DNA of 6,392 nt from an uncultured Aquimonas sp. (GTDB lineage Bacteria > Pseudomonadota > Gammaproteobacteria > Xanthomonadales > Xanthomonadaceae), in contig CAMLOR010000200.1 of the NCBI GenBank assembly GCA_946481615.1, positions 1 to 6,392 of the forward strand, written 5' to 3'. Below are positions 1-5,892 of this stretch, one piece after another (within the stretch, counting starts at the first letter, position 1; the number at the start of each line of letters is the position of its first letter). The notes beneath the pieces are model-generated. The model ran no database searches. It saw only the letters and a program-made list of their open reading frames with translations, and was not told where the DNA came from. The translations under genes were made by a program, and so were the position numbers.

Positions 1-292
1 CGGTCTGGTAGTTGGCGCGGTCGTAGGAAACATATTCGCCGCCGCGGATCTCGCAATCGGCCTGCGTGGTGCGGATGGGGCGGCGCGCGCCCTGGAACAC
101 GGCCTGCTTGCCCATCTTGCGGATCTGCCCGGGCAGCAGGCAGTCGACGATGAGCAGGTCTTCGGGATTGCGCGACGCGGCCTTCGCCTGCGTGGGTTGC
201 GGAGCCAGGCCGGCGGCCAGCACCGTGGCGAGCGAAGCGGCAAAAACGAAGAGTCGCGTCCACGCAGGACACGCGTTGCGCATGGTGGTCAT
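1..292 (-). CDS. Exported protein, N-terminal part only (possible Sel1/TPR-type periplasmic protein)
   Basis: Reading the minus strand from the ATG at 292 gives 97 open codons that run off the window edge, so the C-terminus is missing. The start is supported by AAGGAG (plus-strand 301-306) eight bases upstream; a second ATG at 283 is too far from that site. The first 38 residues look like a Sec signal peptide: a basic N-region (R5, R13), a hydrophobic core (residues 14-30) and an AKA end around residue 38. C8 is not in a lipobox, so a lipoprotein is unlikely. The mature start contains the segments DCLLPGQIRKMG (50-61) and ADCEIRGGEYVSYDRANY (78-95), with Cys at 51 and 80. From memory, these resemble exported Xanthomonadaceae proteins that continue into Sel1/TPR-like repeats. 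No repeat is visible in this fragment, so that assignment is recollection, not proof. The gene is divergent from the autotransporter. Confidence 0.8.
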   Translation of the reverse strand, partial: MTTMRNACPAWTRLFVFAASLATVLAAGLAPQPTQAKAASRNPEDLLIVDCLLPGQIRKMGKQAVFQGARRPIRTTQADCEIRGGEYVSYDRANYQT

Positions 293-300
293 CTGCTTTG

Positions 301-306
301 CTCCTT
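301..306 (-). promoter_or_regulatory. Ribosome-binding site of the minus-strand exported protein
   Basis: The minus strand reads AAGGAG here, ending eight bases before the ATG at 292. It is the strongest Shine-Dalgarno match in the window and decides between the two in-frame ATGs at 292 and 283. Confidence 0.8.
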
Positions 307-354
307 GGCCCCCGGAACAGGCCTCGCGCTTTGCAGTTGACGCAGCGCGAAGCC

Positions 355-379
355 GCTATACTGACGCGGCGAGTATAGC
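355..379. repeat. 7-bp inverted repeat, GCTATAC-N11-GTATAGC
   Basis: The left arm is 355-361 and the right arm 373-379, exactly complementary, with an 11-base spacer. The arms contain -10-like TATACT hexamers facing opposite ways. The symmetry could be an operator for a dimeric regulator acting on both divergent genes, or simply two opposed -10 elements. In RNA it would be a weak, AT-containing hairpin without a U-run, so a terminator is unlikely. Confidence 0.55.
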
Positions 380-387
380 CAATCCTC

Positions 388-393
388 GGGGGG
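388..393 (+). promoter_or_regulatory. G-rich ribosome-binding site of the autotransporter gene
   Basis: Six consecutive G residues end seven bases before the ATG at 401. The match to AGGAGG is imperfect but the spacing is right. The signal peptide begins just downstream and no better in-frame start exists, so 401 is the preferred start. Confidence 0.6.
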
Positions 394-400
394 ACAGCTC

Positions 401-517
401 ATGTCGCGATACGGATGCCACGCTCACGGGGCGGCGCGTGTCGCGCGACCCTGGCTGCGACTTTTCCTCCACGGATTGCTCATCGCGCTGCTGTCGATGC
501 CCGCGCTCGCGCTGGCC
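401..517 (+). other. Signal peptide (residues 1-39)
   Basis: The N-region is long and basic (R3, R13, R17, R20), followed by a hydrophobic core from L21 to about L37 and an A-L-A cleavage site before G40. The roughly 20-residue n-region is longer than an ordinary Sec signal, as often seen in large autotransporters, but I do not recognise the conserved extended-signal-peptide motif. There is no lipobox cysteine at the cleavage site. Confidence 0.85.
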
Positions 518-3500
518 GGCTCGTTCGGCAACTGCACGCTCGCGCCGCCTTCTCCGAATTCCGTCACGGCGGGCAACAACGAGATCGTCACCATCTCGTT
601 CCAGGTCGTGCGCTCGCCCGAAAACACGACCGTGCCGTGCATCGGCATCACCGGCGTCGTGGGGTTCGAGGGCGGCGGCAACATCCTGTCCATCGTGCCC
701 GAGGATCCCAGTCCCGAAACCGACGATTTCATCGCCGACGAGAACCAGACGGTGACGATCACCTACGACACGGGATCGGCCAACGGCGACGGCACGTTCA
801 ACATCGGCTGCGATTCGGCCGATTGCTTCGGGCACGGCACCGACGCCTTCACGTACACGGTGACCGTCGTCGACCGCACGCTGGCCGTCGTCGGCGGAAC
901 CTCTTTCACCGGCGATCCGCAGGAATCGATTCCGCTGGAAGTACAGGCGCTGGACGATGGCGTCCCGCCCACCGGCCCCGTGCAGATCGACTGGAGCGTC
1001 AGCGGCGCGCCGGCCACGCTCAACACGCCGACCTCGACCTCGGATGCCGGCGGCAATGCCTCCAACTTCGTGACCCCGGGAACGTCCACACCGGGCAACA
1101 ACACCGTCACCGTCACCGCTTCGCGCGCCGACAACCCGGCCGCCACCGTCACTTTCACGATCGTCGTCAACACCTACGAGCTGGCGGCCACCTCGCCGGC
1201 ACCGGGCACGCCGGTGCAGGGCGGCACGCCGGTCGGCCTGAGCGTGAAGTACCTCGTCAACGGAGCGCCCGCGAGCGGTGTGCAGGTGACGTGGGCGGTC
1301 GAGCAGAACCCGAACGATTCCTCGCTGCTGTTCGATCTCACCGGCACCGACGGCACCGGCACGAGCACCAACACGCTGACCATGGGTACGCCGAACGTGG
1401 GATCGCCGCCGCCCCACGTGGTGGTGCGCGCCACGGTCGTCATCAGTCCGGCAGCCAAGGGCGCGATGACACCGCCCAGCGCGGTCTTCACGCTGGCGCC
1501 GTTCGATGTCATCGACGTCTCCGTCGTCTCGGGCGACGGCCAGACGGCCACCGTGGGCGAGGGCCTGACCGACCCGCTGATCGTGAACGCCACGCGCAAC
1601 GGCGTTGCCGACAACGGCGGCCTGCTCAACTGGACCGTCGATCCGCCCGGCGCCGCCACGCTCGCCAGCGGCCAGAGCACGGCCGACGCGCAGGGCAACG
1701 CGAGCATGACGGTGACGGCGGTGAACGTCGCCGGCGCGTTCACGGTGACCGCCGCGCACAACGACGATCCCTCCCAGACCGCCGCCTTCAGCGCCACCGG
1801 CACGGCAGCCACGCTGGCGCTGGGCTCGCCCAGCGGCGACGGGCAAAGCGCTCCCGTGAACGAAGCGATGGCGCAGCCGCTGCGCATCCAGGCCTTGTCG
1901 AACGGTGCGCCGCAGCCGGACGTCACCATCGACTGGACGGTGTCGCCCGCGGGCTTCGCGACGGTGACTCCGGCTTCCACGGTCACCGATTCGAACGGCT
2001 TCACGCAGGTCACCGTCACCAACGGCGCGAGCGGCGGCGCCTACACCGTCACCGCCACGCGCGGCGACGACCCGGGCGTCAGTCACACGTTCGGCCTCAC
2101 CGCGCTGCAGCGCGATCTGGAGAAACCCTCCGATTCGGGCAATGCGCAGTTCGGCGCCACGGGCGCCACCCTGCCCCACCCGCTGGTGGTGGTGGCCACG
2201 CTCAACGGCACCGCCGAGAGCGGCGTGGGCATCACCTGGAGCGTGATCAGCGGCAGCGCCACGCTGAACAACGCCACCTCGCCCACCGATGTCGCGGGAA
2301 GATCCAGCGTCGAGGTCACGCTGGGCAGCACGCCCGGCAATATCGTGGTGCGCGCCGCGCGCAACGACGACGGCAGCATCGTCGAGGACTACACCCTGCA
2401 GGCCTTCAGCAAGATGCTGGTGAAGCCGGGCACGGGCTCCGGCGACGGGCAGAGCGGCGCGGTCAATACCACGCTGCCGCAGCCGCTGGTGGCCGTGGCC
2501 ACGCTCAACGGCACGCCGGAGCCGGGCGTCACGGTGAACTGGAGCGTGGTCAGCGGCACCGCCACGCTGTCGAACATCACCAATCCGACCGACAACGCCG
2601 GCCGCAGCACCGCCACGGTGACGTTCGGCGGCAGCGGCGGGCCGGTGGTGGTGCGCGCGGCGCGCGCCGACGTGCCCTCGCAATTCCAGGATTACTCGCT
2701 CACCGCCATGGACGTGCGCACGCTCGACAAGCCGCCCTCGGGCTCGGGCGATGGCCAGAGCGGCCAGGTCGGCACCACGCTGCCGCAGCCGCTGGTGGTT
2801 TTCGCGCGCAACAACGGTGCGCCGGCGGCGGGCGTGCAGATCCACTGGATCGCCAGCAACGGCGCAGTCGTCATGCCCGACACCAGTGTCACCGACGCCA
2901 CCGGCCGCACCGAGGTGCAGGTGCGGCTGGGCAACACGCCGGGGCCGGTCACGGTCACCGCCAAGCGCGCCGACGCCAGCACCGCGACGGCCTCGTTCGT
3001 GCTCACCGCCACCGGCCTGCCGCCGCCGGTGCTGACCATCGAGAAGCCCGAGGGCTCCGGCGATGGCGCCACGCTGGCGCCGGGCGACGTCGTGACGCTG
3101 GTGGCCAGGACGCTGACCGACGGCGTGCCCGATGCCAGCGTGCCGGTGTTCTGGCAGGTGCTGTCGGGCAGCGCCATCATCGGCGCAGAACAGAGCATTT
3201 CCGACGGCCAGGGCCTGGCGCGCAGCACGCTGACGGCCGGCATGTCGCCCGGCCCGGTGACGGTGCGTGCGGTACATGGCGATGGCGGCGGCACGGTCAC
3301 CTACGCGCTGACGGTTTCGGGCACCACGCAAGGCCTGGCCCTGGCCATCGTGGGCGGCGACGGGCAGACCGCCCCGCCGGGCGCACGCGGCCAGGATCTG
3401 GTGGTGAGCCTCACCCGCAACGGCGTGCCGGTGCCGGACGCCAGCGTGGCGTGGGAAATCGTGCAAGGCTCGGCCACCCTGGACGCGCCTTCGAGCAGCA

Positions 3501-5821
3501 CCGGCGCCGACGGCCGCGCCAGCAACGGCATCGGCTTCGGCACCGAGCCGGGCGACGTGCTGGTACGCGCCAGCGCCGAGGGCGCCAGCGTCGTCTTCCA
3601 CTTGCACGTGCAGGAAAGCGGCGCCTTCGTGCTGCGCCTGCTGGACGGCAATCACCAGAGCGGGCCGATCGGCACGCGCGCCGACGAACCCATCCTGGTG
3701 GAAGTGGTGGACGGTAGCGGCGAACCGGTCGCAGGACAGCCGATCGACTGGCAGGTGCAGTCCGGCAGCGCCGTTCTCGACGCACCGGGCACGGTCACCG
3801 ATACGGGCGGCCGCAGCATGATCGGGTTCCGCTTCGGCAACACGGCCGGCGCGGTGCGCATCCGCGCCAGCATCGGCACGGCCAGCACCCAATCGGTGTT
3901 GGTGGAAGCCACCGCGCTGCTGCCCACGCTCGCGATCGTCGCCGGCGACAACCAGACCTCACCGCCCGGCGCCCTGCTGCCGCAGGATCTCGTGGTGCAG
4001 ATCGCGCTGCCGTCGGCCGCCAAGACGCTCGCCGGCGTGACCGTGCGCTGGGAGGTGGTGGATGGCGGCGGCACGCTCGCCACGGCCACCAGTCTCACCG
4101 ACGCCAGCGGCCGCGCGAGCAACAAGTACACCCTCGGCGGCGGCAGCGGCGCCCAGCACGTGCGCGCCTCGCTCGAAGGCGGCGCCTCGGTCACCTTCAC
4201 CGAGCATGCCGCGGCCGACGTCGGTCCGCTCACCATCGTCTCGGGCAACAACCAGGTGCTGCCGACGCATTCGCCGTCGGCGCCGCTGGTGGTGTCGCTC
4301 GCCAGCACCGCGGGCACGCCGCTGCAGGGCGCCGTGCTGGTGTGGTCGGCCACGAATGCCGAACTGGCCAGCGTGCGCACCACCACCGACGCGCAGGGCC
4401 GCGCCAGCAACGCGGCCGAAGTGCTGTTGCCGGGCACGGCCAGCATCACGGTTTCGGTGGAAGGCGTCGCCGACAGCAGCAGCGTCGTGTTCACGCTGCA
4501 AGGCGGCGTGGTCAACACGCCGCAGCTCGGCCAGCCGGAAGAAACCGTGGCCAACGCCATCGACAGCCTCTGCCCGGCGCTCGTGGCGCTGACCAATCCG
4601 ACCCCGGAACAGGCCGACCTGCGCGCACGCTGCCTCGAACTGGTCGACAACGCGGGCGACCACCCCGGCGAGGTCGGCGACGCACTGGACGAAATGCGCC
4701 AGGACGTGGCGCTGGCCCAGGCCAACGCCGCCTTCGTCGCGGCGCAGGCGCAGTTCGACAACCTCAAGACGCGCATCGCGGCGCTGCGCAGCGGCGCCAG
4801 CGGCGCCGACTTCAGCGGCCTGGCCGTAGCCAATTCCAGCGGCACCATGCCGTTGTCGTTCCTGCCCTCGGCCGTGGTGCAGGGCGAGGACGAAGGCGAA
4901 GGCGGCAGCGCGGAAGGCCAGGACCTCGGCAGCGATTTCAGTCGTTGGGGCTTCTTCGCCTCCGGCATCATCGGCCGCGGTTCCTACGACGGCTCCACGG
5001 TGACGCCCGAGTACGACTACGACAGCAACGGCCTCACGGCCGGCGTCGACTACCGCGTCAACGACCGCTGGATCGTCGGCGCTTCGCTCGGCTGGAACCA
5101 GCAGGAAACCGAACTGGCGCACGACGACGGCGCGGTCGAGACCGACGGCTGGAGCGTTTCGGGCTACACGACCTGGTATCACGACAACCAGTGGTACTTC
5201 GACGGCGTCTTCACCTTCGGCAGCAACGACTACGATCTGGAGCGCCGCATCCTCTACTCGCTGCCCGGCAGCGGCGGCACCACCACCACGGTCGATCAGC
5301 TGGCGCGCGCCTCCACCAGCGGCGACCAGATCTCGCTGGCGCTCTCGCTGGGCCGCGATTTCCAGCGCGGCAATCTGAGCTTCGGGCCGTATTTCCGCGG
5401 CATGTACACGCGCGTGGATTTCGACGCCTACGAAGAGCGGCTCGGTGGCGGCCTGGGCACGGGCCTGGGCCTTGCCGTCGACGAGCGCGAACTGAAGTCG
5501 ATGACGGGCGTGCTGGGCGGCAAGCTGACCTGGGCACTGAGCCGCGACTGGGGCATCCTGATGCCGCATGCGCAGGTCGAGTGGGAGCACGAGTTCGAGG
5601 ACGATCCGCAGCAGCTTGCGGCGCGCTTCCTGCACGACCCCACCCGCACCACGATCCGCGTCGAGGGCGACGAAGTCGACACCGATTTCTTCAACATCGG
5701 CATCGGCCTGTCGGCCCTGTTCGCCAACGGACGCTCGGCGTTCTTCTACTACGAGCATCTGGCCGGGTCCGAAGGGCTGTCGCAGGACAACCTCTCGCTC
5801 GGCGTGCGCCTCGAGTTCTGA
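401..5821 (+). CDS. Large Ig-like-repeat autotransporter (type Va), probable surface adhesin
   Basis: This 1806-residue protein should be exported by Sec and anchored in the outer membrane by its own C-terminal barrel. In order: signal peptide 1-39 (hydrophobic 21-37, cleavage ALA/G); a four-cysteine domain (about 40-160; C45, C80, C137, C142); twelve Ig-like Big_1/invasin-type repeats (about 161-1367) with the recurring motifs SGDGQ, W-S-V-x-S-G-x-A-T-L, TDxxGR and PGxVxVRA; a linker with C1391/C1411 and a helix (1424-1463); an acidic stretch (1494-1511); and an autotransporter beta-domain (1512-1806) ending LSLGVRLEF. There are no Cys residues in the repeats or barrel. I see no protease triad, lipase motif or RTX calcium repeats in the passenger, so adhesion or surface contact is inferred only from the architecture. 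Unlike intimin and invasin, the barrel is C-terminal. Confidence is high that it is an autotransporter and low on its ligand. Confidence 0.93.
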   Translation: MSRYGCHAHGAARVARPWLRLFLHGLLIALLSMPALALAGSFGNCTLAPPSPNSVTAGNNEIVTISFQVVRSPENTTVPCIGITGVVGFEGGGNILSIVPEDPSPETDDFIADENQTVTITYDTGSANGDGTFNIGCDSADCFGHGTDAFTYTVTVVDRTLAVVGGTSFTGDPQESIPLEVQALDDGVPPTGPVQIDWSVSGAPATLNTPTSTSDAGGNASNFVTPGTSTPGNNTVTVTASRADNPAATVTFTIVVNTYELAATSPAPGTPVQGGTPVGLSVKYLVNGAPASGVQVTWAVEQNPNDSSLLFDLTGTDGTGTSTNTLTMGTPNVGSPPPHVVVRATVVISPAAKGAMTPPSAVFTLAPFDVIDVSVVSGDGQTATVGEGLTDPLIVNATRNGVADNGGLLNWTVDPPGAATLASGQSTADAQGNASMTVTAVNVAGAFTVTAAHNDDPSQTAAFSATGTAATLALGSPSGDGQSAPVNEAMAQPLRIQALSNGAPQPDVTIDWTVSPAGFATVTPASTVTDSNGFTQVTVTNGASGGAYTVTATRGDDPGVSHTFGLTALQRDLEKPSDSGNAQFGATGATLPHPLVVVATLNGTAESGVGITWSVISGSATLNNATSPTDVAGRSSVEVTLGSTPGNIVVRAARNDDGSIVEDYTLQAFSKMLVKPGTGSGDGQSGAVNTTLPQPLVAVATLNGTPEPGVTVNWSVVSGTATLSNITNPTDNAGRSTATVTFGGSGGPVVVRAARADVPSQFQDYSLTAMDVRTLDKPPSGSGDGQSGQVGTTLPQPLVVFARNNGAPAAGVQIHWIASNGAVVMPDTSVTDATGRTEVQVRLGNTPGPVTVTAKRADASTATASFVLTATGLPPPVLTIEKPEGSGDGATLAPGDVVTLVARTLTDGVPDASVPVFWQVLSGSAIIGAEQSISDGQGLARSTLTAGMSPGPVTVRAVHGDGGGTVTYALTVSGTTQGLALAIVGGDGQTAPPGARGQDLVVSLTRNGVPVPDASVAWEIVQGSATLDAPSSSTGADGRASNGIGFGTEPGDVLVRASAEGASVVFHLHVQESGAFVLRLLDGNHQSGPIGTRADEPILVEVVDGSGEPVAGQPIDWQVQSGSAVLDAPGTVTDTGGRSMIGFRFGNTAGAVRIRASIGTASTQSVLVEATALLPTLAIVAGDNQTSPPGALLPQDLVVQIALPSAAKTLAGVTVRWEVVDGGGTLATATSLTDASGRASNKYTLGGGSGAQHVRASLEGGASVTFTEHAAADVGPLTIVSGNNQVLPTHSPSAPLVVSLASTAGTPLQGAVLVWSATNAELASVRTTTDAQGRASNAAEVLLPGTASITVSVEGVADSSSVVFTLQGGVVNTPQLGQPEETVANAIDSLCPALVALTNPTPEQADLRARCLELVDNAGDHPGEVGDALDEMRQDVALAQANAAFVAAQAQFDNLKTRIAALRSGASGADFSGLAVANSSGTMPLSFLPSAVVQGEDEGEGGSAEGQDLGSDFSRWGFFASGIIGRGSYDGSTVTPEYDYDSNGLTAGVDYRVNDRWIVGASLGWNQQETELAHDDGAVETDGWSVSGYTTWYHDNQWYFDGVFTFGSNDYDLERRILYSLPGSGGTTTTVDQLARASTSGDQISLALSLGRDFQRGNLSFGPYFRGMYTRVDFDAYEERLGGGLGTGLGLAVDERELKSMTGVLGGKLTWALSRDWGILMPHAQVEWEHEFEDDPQQLAARFLHDPTRTTIRVEGDEVDTDFFNIGIGLSALFANGRSAFFYYEHLAGSEGLSQDNLSLGVRLEF
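518..880 (+). other. N-terminal four-cysteine domain of the autotransporter (residues 40-160)
   Basis: About 120 residues precede the first Ig-like repeat and do not fit the repeat consensus. The segment holds C45, C80, C137 and C142 and ends in beta-rich text (DAFTYTVTVVDR). C137 and C142 sit in a GCDSADC loop. With four of the protein's six mature-region cysteines here, two disulfides are plausible. I do not recognise the family. It would sit at the surface-distal tip of the rod, so a ligand-binding or capping role is possible but unproven. Confidence 0.55.
2192..2514 (+). repeat. 20-bp exact direct repeat between Ig units at 579 and 680
   Basis: The 20 bases at 2192-2211 recur unchanged at 2495-2514, offset by 303 bases, which is exactly 101 codons. 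They encode the VATLNGT strand. Codon-level identity suggests these neighbouring units derive from a relatively recent duplication or gene conversion. Confidence 0.75.
2468..2798 (+). repeat. 25-bp exact direct repeat between Ig units at 680 and 782
   Basis: The 25 bases at 2468-2492 recur unchanged at 2774-2798, offset by 306 bases (102 codons). They encode TTLPQPLV. Together with the neighbouring 20-bp repeat, this marks units 579-885 as the most alike in the array and a possible site of copy-number change by recombination. Confidence 0.75.
4502..4933 (+). other. Pre-barrel linker: cysteine hairpin, helix and acidic stretch (residues 1368-1511)
   Basis: After the last repeat comes a predicted helical segment with C1391 and C1411 twenty residues apart (SLCPALVALTNP then ADLRARCLEL). 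A long amphipathic helix follows from E1424 to about R1463, rich in Ala, Gln and Asp, and fits the alpha-helix that threads an autotransporter barrel or a coiled stalk. A Gly/Ser-rich segment with LSFLP leads to an acidic run (residues 1494-1511) just before the barrel. I recall similar two-Cys plus helix modules ahead of barrels in other Xanthomonadaceae autotransporters, but cannot confirm this here. Confidence 0.65.
4934..5818 (+). other. C-terminal autotransporter beta-domain (residues 1512-1806)
   Basis: These 295 residues have the usual length and style of the PF03797 autotransporter barrel. They open with SRWGFFASGIIGRG, continue with GLTAGVDYRVNDRWIVGASLGW, and show alternating aromatic and polar strands (for example TTWYHDNQWYFDGVFTFGS). 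They end LSLGVRLEF with the terminal Phe typical of Bam-inserted outer-membrane proteins. No cysteine is present. Strand count was not computed; twelve is the family norm. Confidence 0.92.
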
Positions 5822-5852
5822 CGGCGACCTTCCCTTGCGCTCTTTTCCGTCA

Positions 5853-5890
5853 AGGCGTCATGATGCGGCAAGAACCCGGGTATGACGCCT
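5853..5890. repeat. 9-bp inverted repeat before the phosphatase gene
   Basis: AGGCGTCAT (5853-5861) and ATGACGCCT (5882-5890) are exact reverse complements separated by 20 bases; a G-T pair (5862/5881) would add a tenth. The right arm ends two bases before the ATG at 5893. There is no following T-run, so it is not a typical Rho-independent terminator. It could be an operator or an RNA hairpin that affects translation of the phosphatase, or chance. Confidence 0.5.
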
Positions 5891-5892
5891 GC

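Larger units (their letters stand above)
293..400. promoter_or_regulatory. Divergent intergenic promoter region
   Basis: This 108-bp gap separates two divergent start codons, so promoters for both genes should lie here or overlap the flanking coding ends. On the plus strand TATACT (357-362) matches the -10 consensus at five of six positions. TTGACG (337-342) lies only 14 bases upstream, too short for a standard spacer, and TTGCAG (331-336) gives 20, too long, so the -35 is uncertain. On the minus strand TATACT (377-372) and TATAGC (360-355) are -10-like; TTGGCT (382-377) lies 16 bases upstream of the latter. The region between the coding sequences is too short for another gene. Confidence 0.5.
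881..4501 (+). repeat. Twelve tandem Ig-like (Big_1/invasin-like) repeats, residues 161-1367
   Basis: Aligned on the SGDGQ-like start of each unit, repeats begin near residues 165, 265, 377, 478, 579, 680, 782, 886, 985, 1082, 1181 and 1281 (nt 893, 1193, 1529, 1832, 2135, 2438, 2744, 3056, 3353, 3644, 3941, 4241). Three consecutive spacings are exactly 101 residues. Each unit carries a variable NGxPxxGVxVxW strand pair, a SGxATL strand, a TDxxGR turn and a PGxVxVRA strand. The first two units are divergent and the second is longer (112). Units from 985 onward are shorter (97-100) and use GDNQ/GNNQ/GNHQ variants. Such repeats form extended rods in intimin, invasin and related adhesins. Confidence 0.88.

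Noticed and set aside
66..755. A 229-codon plus-strand open frame spanning the divergent region
   Set aside because: It crosses both the antisense of the exported protein and the autotransporter start out of frame, and its translation is Arg/Ser-rich noise.
415..3717. An 1100-codon open frame on the plus strand in another frame
   Set aside because: Arg/His/Gly-rich, low-complexity translation with no family signature, overlapping the real gene throughout; stop codons are simply rare at this GC content.
356..3892. A 1178-codon open frame on the minus strand opposite the autotransporter
   Set aside because: Its translation is rich in Arg, Ala, Gly, His and Val with no recognisable domain, and it mirrors the repeats. 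It is the expected antisense shadow of a GC-rich gene with strongly GC-biased third positions; the plus-strand frame has a signal peptide, repeats and a barrel.
881..4501. Periodic repeats of about 303 bases considered as CRISPR or satellite DNA
   Set aside because: The periodicity is at the protein level, with codon-phase spacing and mostly diverged DNA. It encodes Ig-like domains.
3959..5758. A 599-codon minus-strand open frame opposite the linker and barrel
   Set aside because: Ala/Val/Gly/Arg-rich shadow without a domain; the opposite strand encodes a clear autotransporter barrel.
401..5821. Inverse autotransporter (intimin/invasin type) or RTX adhesin secreted by a type I system
   Set aside because: The barrel is C-terminal with a terminal Phe, there is an N-terminal Sec signal, and no GGxGxD calcium repeats or LysM domain are seen.
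5819..5852. TGACGG/CCGTCA inverted repeat right after the autotransporter stop, as a terminator
   Set aside because: Only six pairs, a 22-base loop and no T-run after the right arm. Not a credible Rho-independent terminator.
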